Shown here piece by piece: positions 44,835 through 53,117 of a DNA stretch of 64,000 nt. Within the stretch, counting starts at the first letter, position 1. Each line of letters opens with the position of its first letter. A program made the position numbers and the translations under genes. The DNA comes from CAYVIB01 sp964451365 (GTDB taxonomy: Bacteria > Pseudomonadota > Gammaproteobacteria > Pseudomonadales > Cellvibrionaceae), in assembly GCA_964451365.1 (NCBI GenBank), contig CAYVIB010000003.1, forward strand, positions 124,001 through 188,000. Reading direction: 5' to 3'. The notes beneath the pieces are model-generated. The model searched no databases. It saw nothing but the letters and a program-made list of their open reading frames with translations, and was not told the origin of the DNA.

Positions 44835-46075
44835 GTGAGCACCCATTGAATAAACGTGTAGTGATAACCGGCGGCGCGGCTGTTTCCGCCCTGGGCGACA
44901 ACTGGAACCGGATTCGCGATGCCTTGATCGCGCAAAAAAACTGCGTCCGCTATATGACGGAGTGGGACCGGTATCCGGAACTCAATACTCGCCTCGCTGC
45001 GCCGATCGACAACTTTGAAATGCCACCCCACTACACGCAAAAACGCAAGCGCAGCATGGGGCGGGTTGCGATGCTGGGGGTGCGCGCAACGGAGTTGGCT
45101 TTGGAATCCGCGGGCCTGCTTAACGACCCGGTGTTAAAAAGTGGCGACACCGGCGTTGCCTATGGCTCTGCCACAGGCAGCAGCGACGCGGCATTGGAAT
45201 TTTTTTCGCTGCTGGAAAACCAATCCATGCAGCGTATTAATGGCACCACGTATCTGCGCATGATGAGCCACACGGCGGCGGTAAATATCAGTGTTTACTT
45301 TGGCACCGCGGGAAGAATGTACACCACATCAAGTGCCTGTACCGCCGGTAGCCAGGGAATCGGTTATGCTTACGAGGCGATCCGCGCCGGGCGGCAGGAG
45401 GTGATGATTGCCGGCGGTGCTGAAGAATTGTGCCCCACCCAGGCAGCGGTGTTCGATACCGTTTATGCCACCAGCACACGCAACAATTCGCCGCAGTCAT
45501 CGCCGAGGCCTTTCGACAGCGATCGGGATGGCCTGGTAATCGGCGAGGGCGGCTGTACATTGATCCTTGAATCACTCCATCATGCGCTTGAGCGAGGTGC
45601 ACCGATTATTGCTGAAGTCGTAGGTTTCGCCACCAACACCGACGGCGCGCACCTGGTTCGCCAACAGCAGGATAAAATGGAAAAAGTCATGCGCATGGCG
45701 CTGACTGATGCGAGACTGTCGGCGGATCAGATAGGTTATATTTCCGCACACGGCACCGCCACCGAGTTGGGCGATATCGCGGAGACGCTGGCAACGGAAG
45801 CGGTAATGGGAAGTTCAATTCCGTGCAGTTCGTTAAAAAGTTATGTCGGCCACGGGCTGGGTGTTTGCGGCGCGCTGGAGGCCTGGACCGCGATCAACAT
45901 GATGAACGAAAATTGGTTTTCGCCCACGCTGAACCTCGACAACGTGGACGAGCGTTGCGGCAAATTGGATTATATTCGAGGCGATGTTCGCGAAATTAAA
46001 ACTGACTATGTTATGAGTAACAATTTTGCCTTTGGCGGTATTAATACGTCGCTGATTTTTAAGCGTTGGAAATAG
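44831..46075 (+). CDS. apeO: Aryl-polyene beta-ketoacyl-ACP synthase (ApeO-like)
   Basis: This is a 414-residue FabF-like condensing enzyme with a complete Cys-His-His triad: SSACTAGSQG (C170), HGTATELGD (H308) and VGHGLGVCG (H341). In E. coli, ApeO works with the truncated partner ApeC to extend the aryl polyene. The TTG at 44831 overlaps the apeP stop; another TTG at 44846 is possible. It is the last gene of the first rightward block. Confidence 0.88.
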   Translation: MSEHPLNKRVVITGGAAVSALGDNWNRIRDALIAQKNCVRYMTEWDRYPELNTRLAAPIDNFEMPPHYTQKRKRSMGRVAMLGVRATELALESAGLLNDPVLKSGDTGVAYGSATGSSDAALEFFSLLENQSMQRINGTTYLRMMSHTAAVNISVYFGTAGRMYTTSSACTAGSQGIGYAYEAIRAGRQEVMIAGGAEELCPTQAAVFDTVYATSTRNNSPQSSPRPFDSDRDGLVIGEGGCTLILESLHHALERGAPIIAEVVGFATNTDGAHLVRQQQDKMEKVMRMALTDARLSADQIGYISAHGTATELGDIAETLATEAVMGSSIPCSSLKSYVGHGLGVCGALEAWTAINMMNENWFSPTLNLDNVDERCGKLDYIRGDVREIKTDYVMSNNFAFGGINTSLIFKRWK

Positions 46076-46113
46076 ATTGTGGCAGTGGCGGTAGGGCAGT
46101 GAAAACAGATAAC

Positions 46114-46157
46114 GGCGGGTGGTGCCCGAAGTGTCGGACCATCGCTTACCCGCCCCA
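46114..46157 (-). repeat. REP-like palindrome (copy B)
   Basis: On the minus strand this reads GTGGGGCGGGTAAGCGATGG and closes CACCACCCGCC, matching copy A at most positions, including the ACACTTCGGG loop. It again sits in a convergent spacer, here between the ketosynthase and ketoreductase genes. Confidence 0.7.
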
Positions 46158-46160
46158 CGT

Positions 46161-46889
46161 TTATGCCATGCCGCCGTTTACGTTGATTACCTGCCTGGTG
46201 ATATAGCCTGCGCCGTCGGAAAAGAGAAACCCGATGGTTTCCGCAATATCCTCCACCTTGCCGAAACATTTCATCGGAATCATTTTCAAGGCTTCCTCCC
46301 TGAACATTTCCTCGGTCATATCGGTCTCGATAACGCCGGGCGCGACGCAGTTCACTGTTATTTTCCTTTTCGCCAGTTCGATCGCCAGCGCCTTGGTCGC
46401 GCCGATAATGCCCGATTTGGCCGCGCTGTAGTTAACCTGGCCGCGGTTGCCGATGACACCGGATACCGAGGAAAGCGTTACAATGCGGCCGCCACTGCGC
46501 AGCCGGATCATCGGCATAATCAGTGGGTGCAGTACATTGTAAATTGCATCCAGGTTGGTATGGATGACGCTGTCCCAGTCCTCGCCGGTCAGTGCGGGAA
46601 ATGCATTATCTTTGGCGATACCCGCGTTGCACACAACGCCGTAGTAGGCACCGTTAGCTTCAATTTCCTGTTCCAGTTTTTGCCGGGTTTCCTCCCGCCT
46701 GGCGACATCGAACTGAATTGTGTTGGCCTTGCCACCCTGCGAAGCGATTGTGTTGGCAACGTCTTCCGCCATCCGCTGATTGGAGTGGTAGTGCACCGTG
46801 ACGGAAAAACCCTGCAGTGCCAGTTTTAGCGCGGTCGCCTTGCCAATACCACGGCTCGCGCCGGTCACCAGAACGCGTTTCTCTCTCAT
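46161..46889 (-). CDS. apeQ: FabG-like 3-oxoacyl-ACP reductase (ApeQ-like)
   Basis: This is a 242-residue short-chain reductase. It has the NADPH loop VTGASRGIGKATA, CNAGIAKD, catalytic Ser in TLSSVSG and YSAAK. It reduces the beta-keto intermediate in each cycle of polyene elongation. It is the last gene of the seven-gene leftward block that begins with the chorismatase. Confidence 0.9.
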   Translation of the reverse strand: MREKRVLVTGASRGIGKATALKLALQGFSVTVHYHSNQRMAEDVANTIASQGGKANTIQFDVARREETRQKLEQEIEANGAYYGVVCNAGIAKDNAFPALTGEDWDSVIHTNLDAIYNVLHPLIMPMIRLRSGGRIVTLSSVSGVIGNRGQVNYSAAKSGIIGATKALAIELAKRKITVNCVAPGVIETDMTEEMFREEALKMIPMKCFGKVEDIAETIGFLFSDGAGYITRQVINVNGGMA

Positions 46890-46898
46890 CTTTTTCTC

Positions 46899-49271
46899 CT
46901 AATCATCCGCGGCCACCATTTTATCACCAGTGGAGGATACCGATCCCGCCCAGGAAAACAGGATGGTGCCGATAAGGTTGGCGGTATTGCCTATCAACAC
47001 CGTTAAACCAAAAGCACTGACAACAGTCAGGCTGCTCAGGCCCAAAAGGCCGAAGGACAACAGGCTGGTAACGGCGGAAAGGAATACAGCGGTTAATGTG
47101 GCTTCCTTGTTCTTTTGCATTTCGGCGGCAAAAATGACGTAGTCCATACCCAAGCCCAAAACCAGGAACATCGCCATGCTGTGGAACACGGTAAATGGCT
47201 GACCCGCCGCGAACAGAATCAGCAGGGTGGCCATCGTGGCGCCCAGGGGAACCGCCAGCATGGTCAGGGCTTTCACGGTGCGATAGCGAAGCAGCAAGAG
47301 TATCGCGATAAGAAAATAAGCGGCGATCAATACAATCGAGGATGAACGCCTCTGTTCTTTCAGGGCCGTAGTGGCCATGGAAACAGTATCGATAAACTCC
47401 ACATTATCCATGTCGGCCGCAAGTGTTTTCAAAGAGGATGTGTCGGTGCCTTTTCGGATCAGCGCAAAACTGTATTGCACACCGTCCTGCGTGAGCCATA
47501 ATTGTGGCAGGGACCCGTCCAACTCACTGAAAACGTCAGCCGGCTGCAGTATTTTGTTTTCCGCCAGTTGGTATTCTTCCGTTAACTGGTGTATTAGCTT
47601 TGGATCGACGTTTAATGTGTTCAACCATTCAGTCGCGATGCCGCCGGTTTCATAAAGTCTTCCCAATAGCGCATAGTTCCGTCGCTGTTGTTCCGGAGAC
47701 GGAAGCCATTGGTCAATGGTTACCAAAGCGGGTGCGTTATCCTCTGCCTTACCCGCCCGCGCACTCAGCTTGGCGAGGCTGTCAAAAATTTCCTGTGAAT
47801 CCTTTCCGGTCACGACCAGATAGCTTCCGGGCTCAAAATCACTGGTCACACTGCTGACGACCCTGTCTTCCTTGAGCAAATCCGTTGGCGCGGAAAAAAT
47901 TTCCCTCGGGCTGTCACTGCTGGGCAGGCCGACGATAATCAGCGTTGAGCACCCTATGAAAAGTGCGATAAAAAGATAAACGGAAAAAGGGCCTATACGA
48001 TAAACGTGGCGATTGAAAGCGTTAACCAACGCGGGCAAACGTGTTCGGTTAACGTCAATTGACCGCCTGGCCACCAGCGGGGCCAGTACGACCACACTCA
48101 ACCACGCGGCGATCAGCCCGGCGCAGGAAAACAATGCCACTTGCCTCAGCGAGGGCAGGGAGGAAAAACTCAGGGCACTGTAGCCGATAACCGACGTGAC
48201 AAGACTGAAAAATAGTGCCCGGTGTAAATCACGGTGTGAATTTTTTTTCTGGTTGGCACTGGATGCATGATGATAGAAATAATGCAGCGAATAATCGATG
48301 ACAATGCCAATCAGGCTTGCGCCGAAAACAATGGTGATAATATGGACGGAACCGAAAAGTGTGTAGATAACGGCGAACGCAAAACCGACACCGATCCCGA
48401 CGGAGAGGAAGGGCAGGATAAGCGGCCATAAGGAAGAAAAGGCAAATAACAGTAAAGCCACAATGCCGACCAGCGAACCGATACTGATCAGGCCGATATC
48501 CTGCTTTGACTCGGTCGCGGCGTTCGCGGCGTAAAAGAATACACCGGAATGAAAAACCTCCAGCCGGGGATAATCCCGCAGGAGTTCCAGTTCGGTTTGT
48601 GCGAGCATTTTTACCAGTTGTTGTTGTGTATCGAGCTCCAGCGCACCGCGACTGATATTGACCACAATGGGTTTGTAAAAGGTAATGGAACCATCTTCGG
48701 ATTCACGTTCAATAACTCCGTCCGGTGACTCATTGCCCCCCGATTCATCGAGTGCTTGCAGGAGGTAGTCACCAAACCACCCAAACGGGTCCTGGTGAAT
48801 CGGCAACACTCTTACAGCGCCGGAAAGCTGGTACAGTTTATGGGTAGCCGTCGCTTTAATTTCTTCGTCCGATTTTTTTTCAAGAGCCTGCCGCTGCTCT
48901 TCCGTCAGGAATTTAAAGCGGTACGGGACCAGTGCGGCGGAGAGGTTATCGAGCAGCGCTTCGCCGGCGCCGGCCACCGATAGTTGTGGCATGGCCACCA
49001 GACCGGCGACCAGCTCTTCGTGAGCCTCTATTAGTGAGTCACTATCTTCCGAAGCCAACAGCAGGATAAAGCGGTTTTCGATGGAAGCGGAAAGCTGGTT
49101 GATTGCGCTCTGTAACTGTTTGTTGTGGGTCAGGCGGGGGGATAAGTCCTTCAAATCGGTATTAACTGCAATGTCACCGTTAATACGAAAAAGAAAGAAA
49201 GCGCTGGTAAACAGTAAAACCGCCAACAGCAGGAAACGCGCACTCGCTGTTATAAAGCGTTCGCTATTCAT
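46899..49271 (-). CDS. MMPL-family RND-like exporter
   Basis: This is a 790-residue inner-membrane protein with two repeats of one plus five membrane helices and two large periplasmic loops, the RND/MMPL layout. FGASLIGIVIDYSLHYFYHH and LVLGLGMDYVIFAAEMQ are the conserved helix-4 and -10 segments with acidic residues for proton relay. MMPL exporters are constant members of aryl-polyene and xanthomonadin loci and are presumed to move the lipid-linked pigment toward the outer membrane. It starts 5 bp after the LolA-like gene. Confidence 0.9.
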   Translation of the reverse strand: MNSERFITASARFLLLAVLLFTSAFFLFRINGDIAVNTDLKDLSPRLTHNKQLQSAINQLSASIENRFILLLASEDSDSLIEAHEELVAGLVAMPQLSVAGAGEALLDNLSAALVPYRFKFLTEEQRQALEKKSDEEIKATATHKLYQLSGAVRVLPIHQDPFGWFGDYLLQALDESGGNESPDGVIERESEDGSITFYKPIVVNISRGALELDTQQQLVKMLAQTELELLRDYPRLEVFHSGVFFYAANAATESKQDIGLISIGSLVGIVALLLFAFSSLWPLILPFLSVGIGVGFAFAVIYTLFGSVHIITIVFGASLIGIVIDYSLHYFYHHASSANQKKNSHRDLHRALFFSLVTSVIGYSALSFSSLPSLRQVALFSCAGLIAAWLSVVVLAPLVARRSIDVNRTRLPALVNAFNRHVYRIGPFSVYLFIALFIGCSTLIIVGLPSSDSPREIFSAPTDLLKEDRVVSSVTSDFEPGSYLVVTGKDSQEIFDSLAKLSARAGKAEDNAPALVTIDQWLPSPEQQRRNYALLGRLYETGGIATEWLNTLNVDPKLIHQLTEEYQLAENKILQPADVFSELDGSLPQLWLTQDGVQYSFALIRKGTDTSSLKTLAADMDNVEFIDTVSMATTALKEQRRSSSIVLIAAYFLIAILLLLRYRTVKALTMLAVPLGATMATLLILFAAGQPFTVFHSMAMFLVLGLGMDYVIFAAEMQKNKEATLTAVFLSAVTSLLSFGLLGLSSLTVVSAFGLTVLIGNTANLIGTILFSWAGSVSSTGDKMVAADD

Positions 49272-49276
49272 GCAAA

Positions 49277-49921
49277 CTACTTATCCGTCTGTAAAAGTGA
49301 TTCGCAAATATCCGCCGGTTCCGAAAAATATTCGCGGCAACCGGCCTGGTTGAGACTGTTCAGGGGGCGAGTATCGAAAATATGGATATGTGTAATGTTG
49401 CGCGCGTCGTTTACCAGGCTGATGTCAACGGATTCCTCGTTTTTGTGCAGGTTCAGCTGCTGGATAAACCGCTGCATGTTTTTCTTTTTTGGCCGTAGTT
49501 CCACTTTGCCGGGCTCGGCATGACCGACAGAAAAATATTCTTCCATATAGCCGACATCCGCTCCCATCAATGCGTTGAGCAGCCGTGCCATGTGGCTGTG
49601 CAGTCGCCCTTTTAGCGGTTTGATCCGCATGTTGCTATCGGCATAAAAATGTTTTTTATGGCTGGTATAAATAAGGGTTTCGCGAGCGGGTGATTCTGTT
49701 TGCCAGATCAGGCCATGGTCGCAGGAAAACAGAAAATTTCCTGTCGATTCCAATGGTGTGGGGATATTTTCCACTGTCCGGGTCTGGGCAAAACTGCCTG
49801 CGAAATGACACGCCTGTGGCAGCAGTTTTTCGATATCCGAGGTCGCCGGGTTATTTGCCTGAACGATTGGCGAAGCAAATATCGAGATTAAAAAGCAGGT
49901 AAAAATTCGGTGGAAAATCAT
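49277..49921 (-). CDS. LolA-like outer-membrane lipoprotein carrier protein
   Basis: This is a 214-residue exported protein with a signal peptide (IFHRIFTCFLISIFASPIVQA) and an unclosed-beta-barrel, LolA-like body (ACHFAGSFAQTRTVENIPTPLESTGNF). The ATG at 49921 overlaps the thioesterase stop by 4 bp. It likely ferries the polyene lipid across the periplasm together with the MMPL exporter; this is inferred from cluster context. Confidence 0.84.
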   Translation of the reverse strand: MIFHRIFTCFLISIFASPIVQANNPATSDIEKLLPQACHFAGSFAQTRTVENIPTPLESTGNFLFSCDHGLIWQTESPARETLIYTSHKKHFYADSNMRIKPLKGRLHSHMARLLNALMGADVGYMEEYFSVGHAEPGKVELRPKKKNMQRFIQQLNLHKNEESVDISLVNDARNITHIHIFDTRPLNSLNQAGCREYFSEPADICESLLQTDK

Positions 49922-50325
49922 AAAGCCTGTTGTACTTTTTGTATCAGCATTGCGGGGCATTCCAGCATCAGTTCCTGTTTCGACATGTCGACCGCCGCCT
50001 GGACGGTGGTGGCTTTGGTGAGTTTGACCTGGGTTTGCGCATCTCTGATCAGGTAATTTATCTTTAGCCGGTACTCCCATTCCTTGAGTGTGGCCGTCAC
50101 GGAAATTTTTTGCTGGAACGAAAGTGGTTTCACGTATTTTATGCGCAGGTCCACGATGGGAAAGAAGTAGCCGGATTCCCTCATATCCCGGTAGTTATAG
50201 CCGATCCTGTCCAGCAGTTTACAGCGGGCGATTTCGAGGTATTTGACATAGTGGCCGTGCCAGACGACATCACAGGAATCGACATCAAAAAATGCGACAT
50301 CCAGATGGACGGTTTCTTCTAGCAT
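49918..50325 (-). CDS. 4HBT/YbgC-type acyl thioesterase
   Basis: This is a 135-residue hotdog thioesterase. FFDVDSCDVVWHGHYVKYLE has the catalytic Asp and the conserved HGHY block of the 4-hydroxybenzoyl-CoA thioesterase family. The ATG at 50325 has AGGA 8 bp upstream. Such genes are standard in APE clusters and may release or edit acyl-ACP intermediates. Confidence 0.87.
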   Translation of the reverse strand: MLEETVHLDVAFFDVDSCDVVWHGHYVKYLEIARCKLLDRIGYNYRDMRESGYFFPIVDLRIKYVKPLSFQQKISVTATLKEWEYRLKINYLIRDAQTQVKLTKATTVQAAVDMSKQELMLECPAMLIQKVQQAL

Positions 50326-50353
50326 TGGCACTTTCCTGGGGGCCTTGGCGCCG

Positions 50354-50614
50354 TTATGGGCGCTCTTCGTTCAGCAATTCGGCAATCACGTCAACAACAT
50401 CCTGTACGGTGCGAACATCCCTGAAATTTTCCGGTGGAACCTTCCTGCCGGTAAAGGATTTCAGTTCGATCATCAGGTCGGCGGCATCGATGCTGTCGAT
50501 ATCGAGATCTTCGTTCAGTCGGGATTCCGGCGAGATATCGTCCTTGTCGACTTCGAATAAGTCCTGCATAAGATCCGTAATATGTGCGTAAATCTCGTCT
50601 TTTGTATGGCTCAT
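50354..50614 (-). CDS. Acyl carrier protein (aryl-polyene cluster, ACP 1)
   Basis: This is an 86-residue carrier protein. The phosphopantetheine attachment serine is S41 in DLDIDSIDAADLM. Its rather acidic helices match discrete type II ACPs. With the second ACP at 52770 it corresponds to the ApeE/ApeF pair; which is which cannot be fixed from sequence alone. Confidence 0.9.
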   Translation of the reverse strand: MSHTKDEIYAHITDLMQDLFEVDKDDISPESRLNEDLDIDSIDAADLMIELKSFTGRKVPPENFRDVRTVQDVVDVIAELLNEERP

Positions 50615-50703
50615 TTGCTTCGTCGCTCGCTATGGTGCATGTGGGGCTGCCGGCTGGGGTGGATTATATCAGTAACGGAGTGGTTTGCCGGGATTCGCGC
50701 GGG

Positions 50704-51513
50704 TTATAGCGGACGATTCGTCGCCAGGCTGTCCATTTTTTGCCTGAAAATGCTTTCCAGGTGACGGTTGAGCTGCCGGACCTGAATGGGTTTGGGGCGA
50801 TTCGGATTGATATGGTTGTCAATGAATACGGGTGACAGCACCTTAAAGCGAAAGAGGGGTGGGGAATGCGGTACCTGGTACCACTTGTTGTGTTTCTGAA
50901 GGGTTTTGGGGAAGCAGTCGACCAGCACTGGCGTAATCACGCAATTCGCGGCCAGTGCGACATTGGCGGCCCCGCGTTTGAAGTGCATATTGCCGTTGCC
51001 GGGTGTGCGCGTGCCCTCGGGGAACACGATCAGGCTCTGGCCTTGCCTGATTTTCTCCGCCGCCCGTTCCACCAGGGCCTCCCGGTCATTGCGCACATAG
51101 CCCGCCAGGGAGACGATGCCAAAGGTGAACGGGTTCTTCCACAACGCGGCCTTGACCACGCAGTTGGCGTCCGGCACCAATGAAACCAGGAATACCACAT
51201 CGAGCAGGGAAGGGTGGTTGGCGATGATCAGCTGGCCCGAGGACTTAAGTTTGTGGGTATCCACATACTGGTAGGTCAACAGCCCCATCATTCGCATCAT
51301 CCGAATATAAAGCCGGCAGCCCGCCGAAATAGAGCGCCGCGTCCAGCGCTGCTTAATGCTCCACGTGATCGGGAACGGGTAGACCACCAGCAGGAGCGCC
51401 AGCGCCAGCAGGCCCGCGCCAAGGCCAAACACGGCAAAGCTGAACCCCGTGCCGGCAATGCGCCAATACCTGTTTATGCGATTTCCCAAGGGTTCTAACG
51501 CCAGGACTTCCAT
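50704..51513 (-). CDS. PlsC-like 1-acylglycerol-3-phosphate acyltransferase
   Basis: This is a 269-residue protein with an N-terminal membrane helix (about 25-50), the HX4D motif in IANHPSLLDVVF and the acceptor motif VFPEGTRTPG. It differs from the LpxL-like enzyme, so the cluster has two acyltransferases. In APE loci one of these is thought to attach the polyene to the glycerol or phospholipid anchor. Confidence 0.88.
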   Translation of the reverse strand: MEVLALEPLGNRINRYWRIAGTGFSFAVFGLGAGLLALALLLVVYPFPITWSIKQRWTRRSISAGCRLYIRMMRMMGLLTYQYVDTHKLKSSGQLIIANHPSLLDVVFLVSLVPDANCVVKAALWKNPFTFGIVSLAGYVRNDREALVERAAEKIRQGQSLIVFPEGTRTPGNGNMHFKRGAANVALAANCVITPVLVDCFPKTLQKHNKWYQVPHSPPLFRFKVLSPVFIDNHINPNRPKPIQVRQLNRHLESIFRQKMDSLATNRPL

Positions 51514-51575
51514 TAATGCCTCTTTAAGGTGCGCAATTATTATTTCAGCTTAGTCGATTTCATGGCCCCGGCGGA

Positions 51576-52529
51576 TCATATATCGGCCGCCGCGCAGTGC
51601 GCCTCGATCTCCACCAGCAGGTTCTCCCGGCAGATATCCGCCCAGGTAAAAACCGCGGCTATGCCGGGATATCGCCGCTCCAGGCAGCGCTTTGCCGTGT
51701 CGTAGTCGTTCGGCGAGCGAAGATAAACCTTCAGTGACTGAACCGGCAGTGTATGGCCTATGTGTTGCAGCAGTTGGTCTATGTTATCGGCGGTCGTCTC
51801 CAACTGGCCTTCCAGCTGATTCAGCGAAGTGGACTGATGCCCGAGAATGCTTGCCGTGCCCGAGATGAACAGCAGGGGTCGCGCGGTTTCCAGGTAAGTA
51901 GCGCGCGAAAATGATGGACTGCTGGCCCCGTATTGGCGCGGGTAGCGATACGCCCGCTCCTGCAGCGGGTTTTCATACTGAACGCCGGGAGTTTTGCACG
52001 AGAAGGCATAAATTACGGCGCCTTCGGTATGGTGTCCCAACGCCGATGCGGCCGGAAATTCAATGGATTCGATGCCCATCCGGTTAAAGGCGGACAACCT
52101 GCCAGCGCAGAATTTCTTGTATTCCTCCCGATCGCCATCTCCCGAGTTGATTTGGGGAATGTAGTTCCAGAAGCGGCACGGGTGCCGGTAATCGGTGCGG
52201 TAGAGAAATTCCAGCAATTCCAGGTAGGCGGAATGTGTGGCCTCTTCGATATTCCGGCACTGCTCCGGGCTGATCCAGACGGCCGCGCAGATTACACCCT
52301 CCGCCCGGCTCCAGTGGCAGCGCCCCGTAACACCGCGCTCAATGGTGCTTTCCCCGGCAACTTCCCATACCTCGCTCATATTGGAGGTGGGGAGCGAAAC
52401 GACACCGGTGGAGATCAGGCCGGGCTGGGCGGGGGGTGAGCAGCGCTCGTCAAAGCCAACCACAGTGAGTGTGCCGGGTTTGGTTAGCAGCGTTTCCGGC
52501 GACTCGGATGAATAATAGTGACGCAACAT
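51576..52529 (-). CDS. xanB2: Chorismatase, XanB2/FkbO/Hyg5 family
   Basis: This is a 317-residue protein matching chorismatases, which hydrolyse chorismate and release 3- or 4-hydroxybenzoate. The block CRFWNYIPQIN (about 118-128), EYKKFCAGRLSAF and the RidA-like C-terminal half with FISGTASILGHQS (about 221-233) and ENLLVEIEAHC are visible. In Xanthomonas, XanB2 supplies the hydroxybenzoate starter of xanthomonadin. It heads the seven-gene leftward block of the pigment cluster. The exact isomer made cannot be read from sequence alone. Confidence 0.85.
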   Translation of the reverse strand: MLRHYYSSESPETLLTKPGTLTVVGFDERCSPPAQPGLISTGVVSLPTSNMSEVWEVAGESTIERGVTGRCHWSRAEGVICAAVWISPEQCRNIEEATHSAYLELLEFLYRTDYRHPCRFWNYIPQINSGDGDREEYKKFCAGRLSAFNRMGIESIEFPAASALGHHTEGAVIYAFSCKTPGVQYENPLQERAYRYPRQYGASSPSFSRATYLETARPLLFISGTASILGHQSTSLNQLEGQLETTADNIDQLLQHIGHTLPVQSLKVYLRSPNDYDTAKRCLERRYPGIAAVFTWADICRENLLVEIEAHCAAADI

Positions 52530-52563
52530 TAAGTGATTGACTCAATCTTTATTATTTTAACGA

Positions 52564-52591
52564 AGGCGCGAGTTTAAAAAAAATTGCGCCT
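52564..52591. promoter_or_regulatory. Inverted repeat in the divergent pigment promoter
   Basis: AGGCGC-N16-GCGCCT lies between the leftward chorismatase operon and the rightward ACP-ligase pair, about 35 bp from the chorismatase start. Its position suits an operator that controls both divergent units. Confidence 0.4.
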
Positions 52592-52769
52592 AAAGTTAAG
52601 GGTAAATCGTGATTTGATCCTTGACCTGATATACACTCCTCCACCCTCGGCAGAGTCCTGGCGCAGTCAACGATAAGTTCTAATAATATAGTATGAACCA
52701 TTACCTGCCGCGAGGCTAAAGGCGTAAAATTGCCGGTAAATGCAAATCAATCCCGAATGGAGAACGCGA

Positions 52770-53039
52770 ATGTCCAAACAAACGGCTGCCGAACACGAAC
52801 TGGCCAAGCTGCTGGTGGAAGCATTGAACCTGGAAGATGTGGATGCCGCCGATATCGATCCGAATGAACCTCTGTTTGGTGAGGGCCTGGGGCTGGACTC
52901 CATCGACGCGCTTGAAATCGCGCTGGCTATTTCGCAGAAATACGGCGTGCAGATGCAGGCTGAAGATGAAAGCGTGCGCGATGCCTTCGCCACCCTGGCC
53001 AGTCTGAGTGAGTTTGTTGAGCACCACAAGGCAGCCTGA
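52770..53039 (+). CDS. Acyl carrier protein (aryl-polyene cluster, ACP 2)
   Basis: This is an 89-residue carrier protein; S44 in GLGLDSIDALEIA carries the phosphopantetheine arm. The ATG at 52770 follows GGAG. It starts the rightward ACP-ligase unit and is the likely acceptor for the starter acid activated by the adjacent ligase. Confidence 0.9.
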   Translation: MSKQTAAEHELAKLLVEALNLEDVDAADIDPNEPLFGEGLGLDSIDALEIALAISQKYGVQMQAEDESVRDAFATLASLSEFVEHHKAA

Positions 53040-53117
53040 CCAGGCGAATCAGCCTGCAATGACAGGTATGGAAAAAGCCCCGGTTTTGCCAGCCGATAAG
53101 TAGACTCTTTTCAAGCA

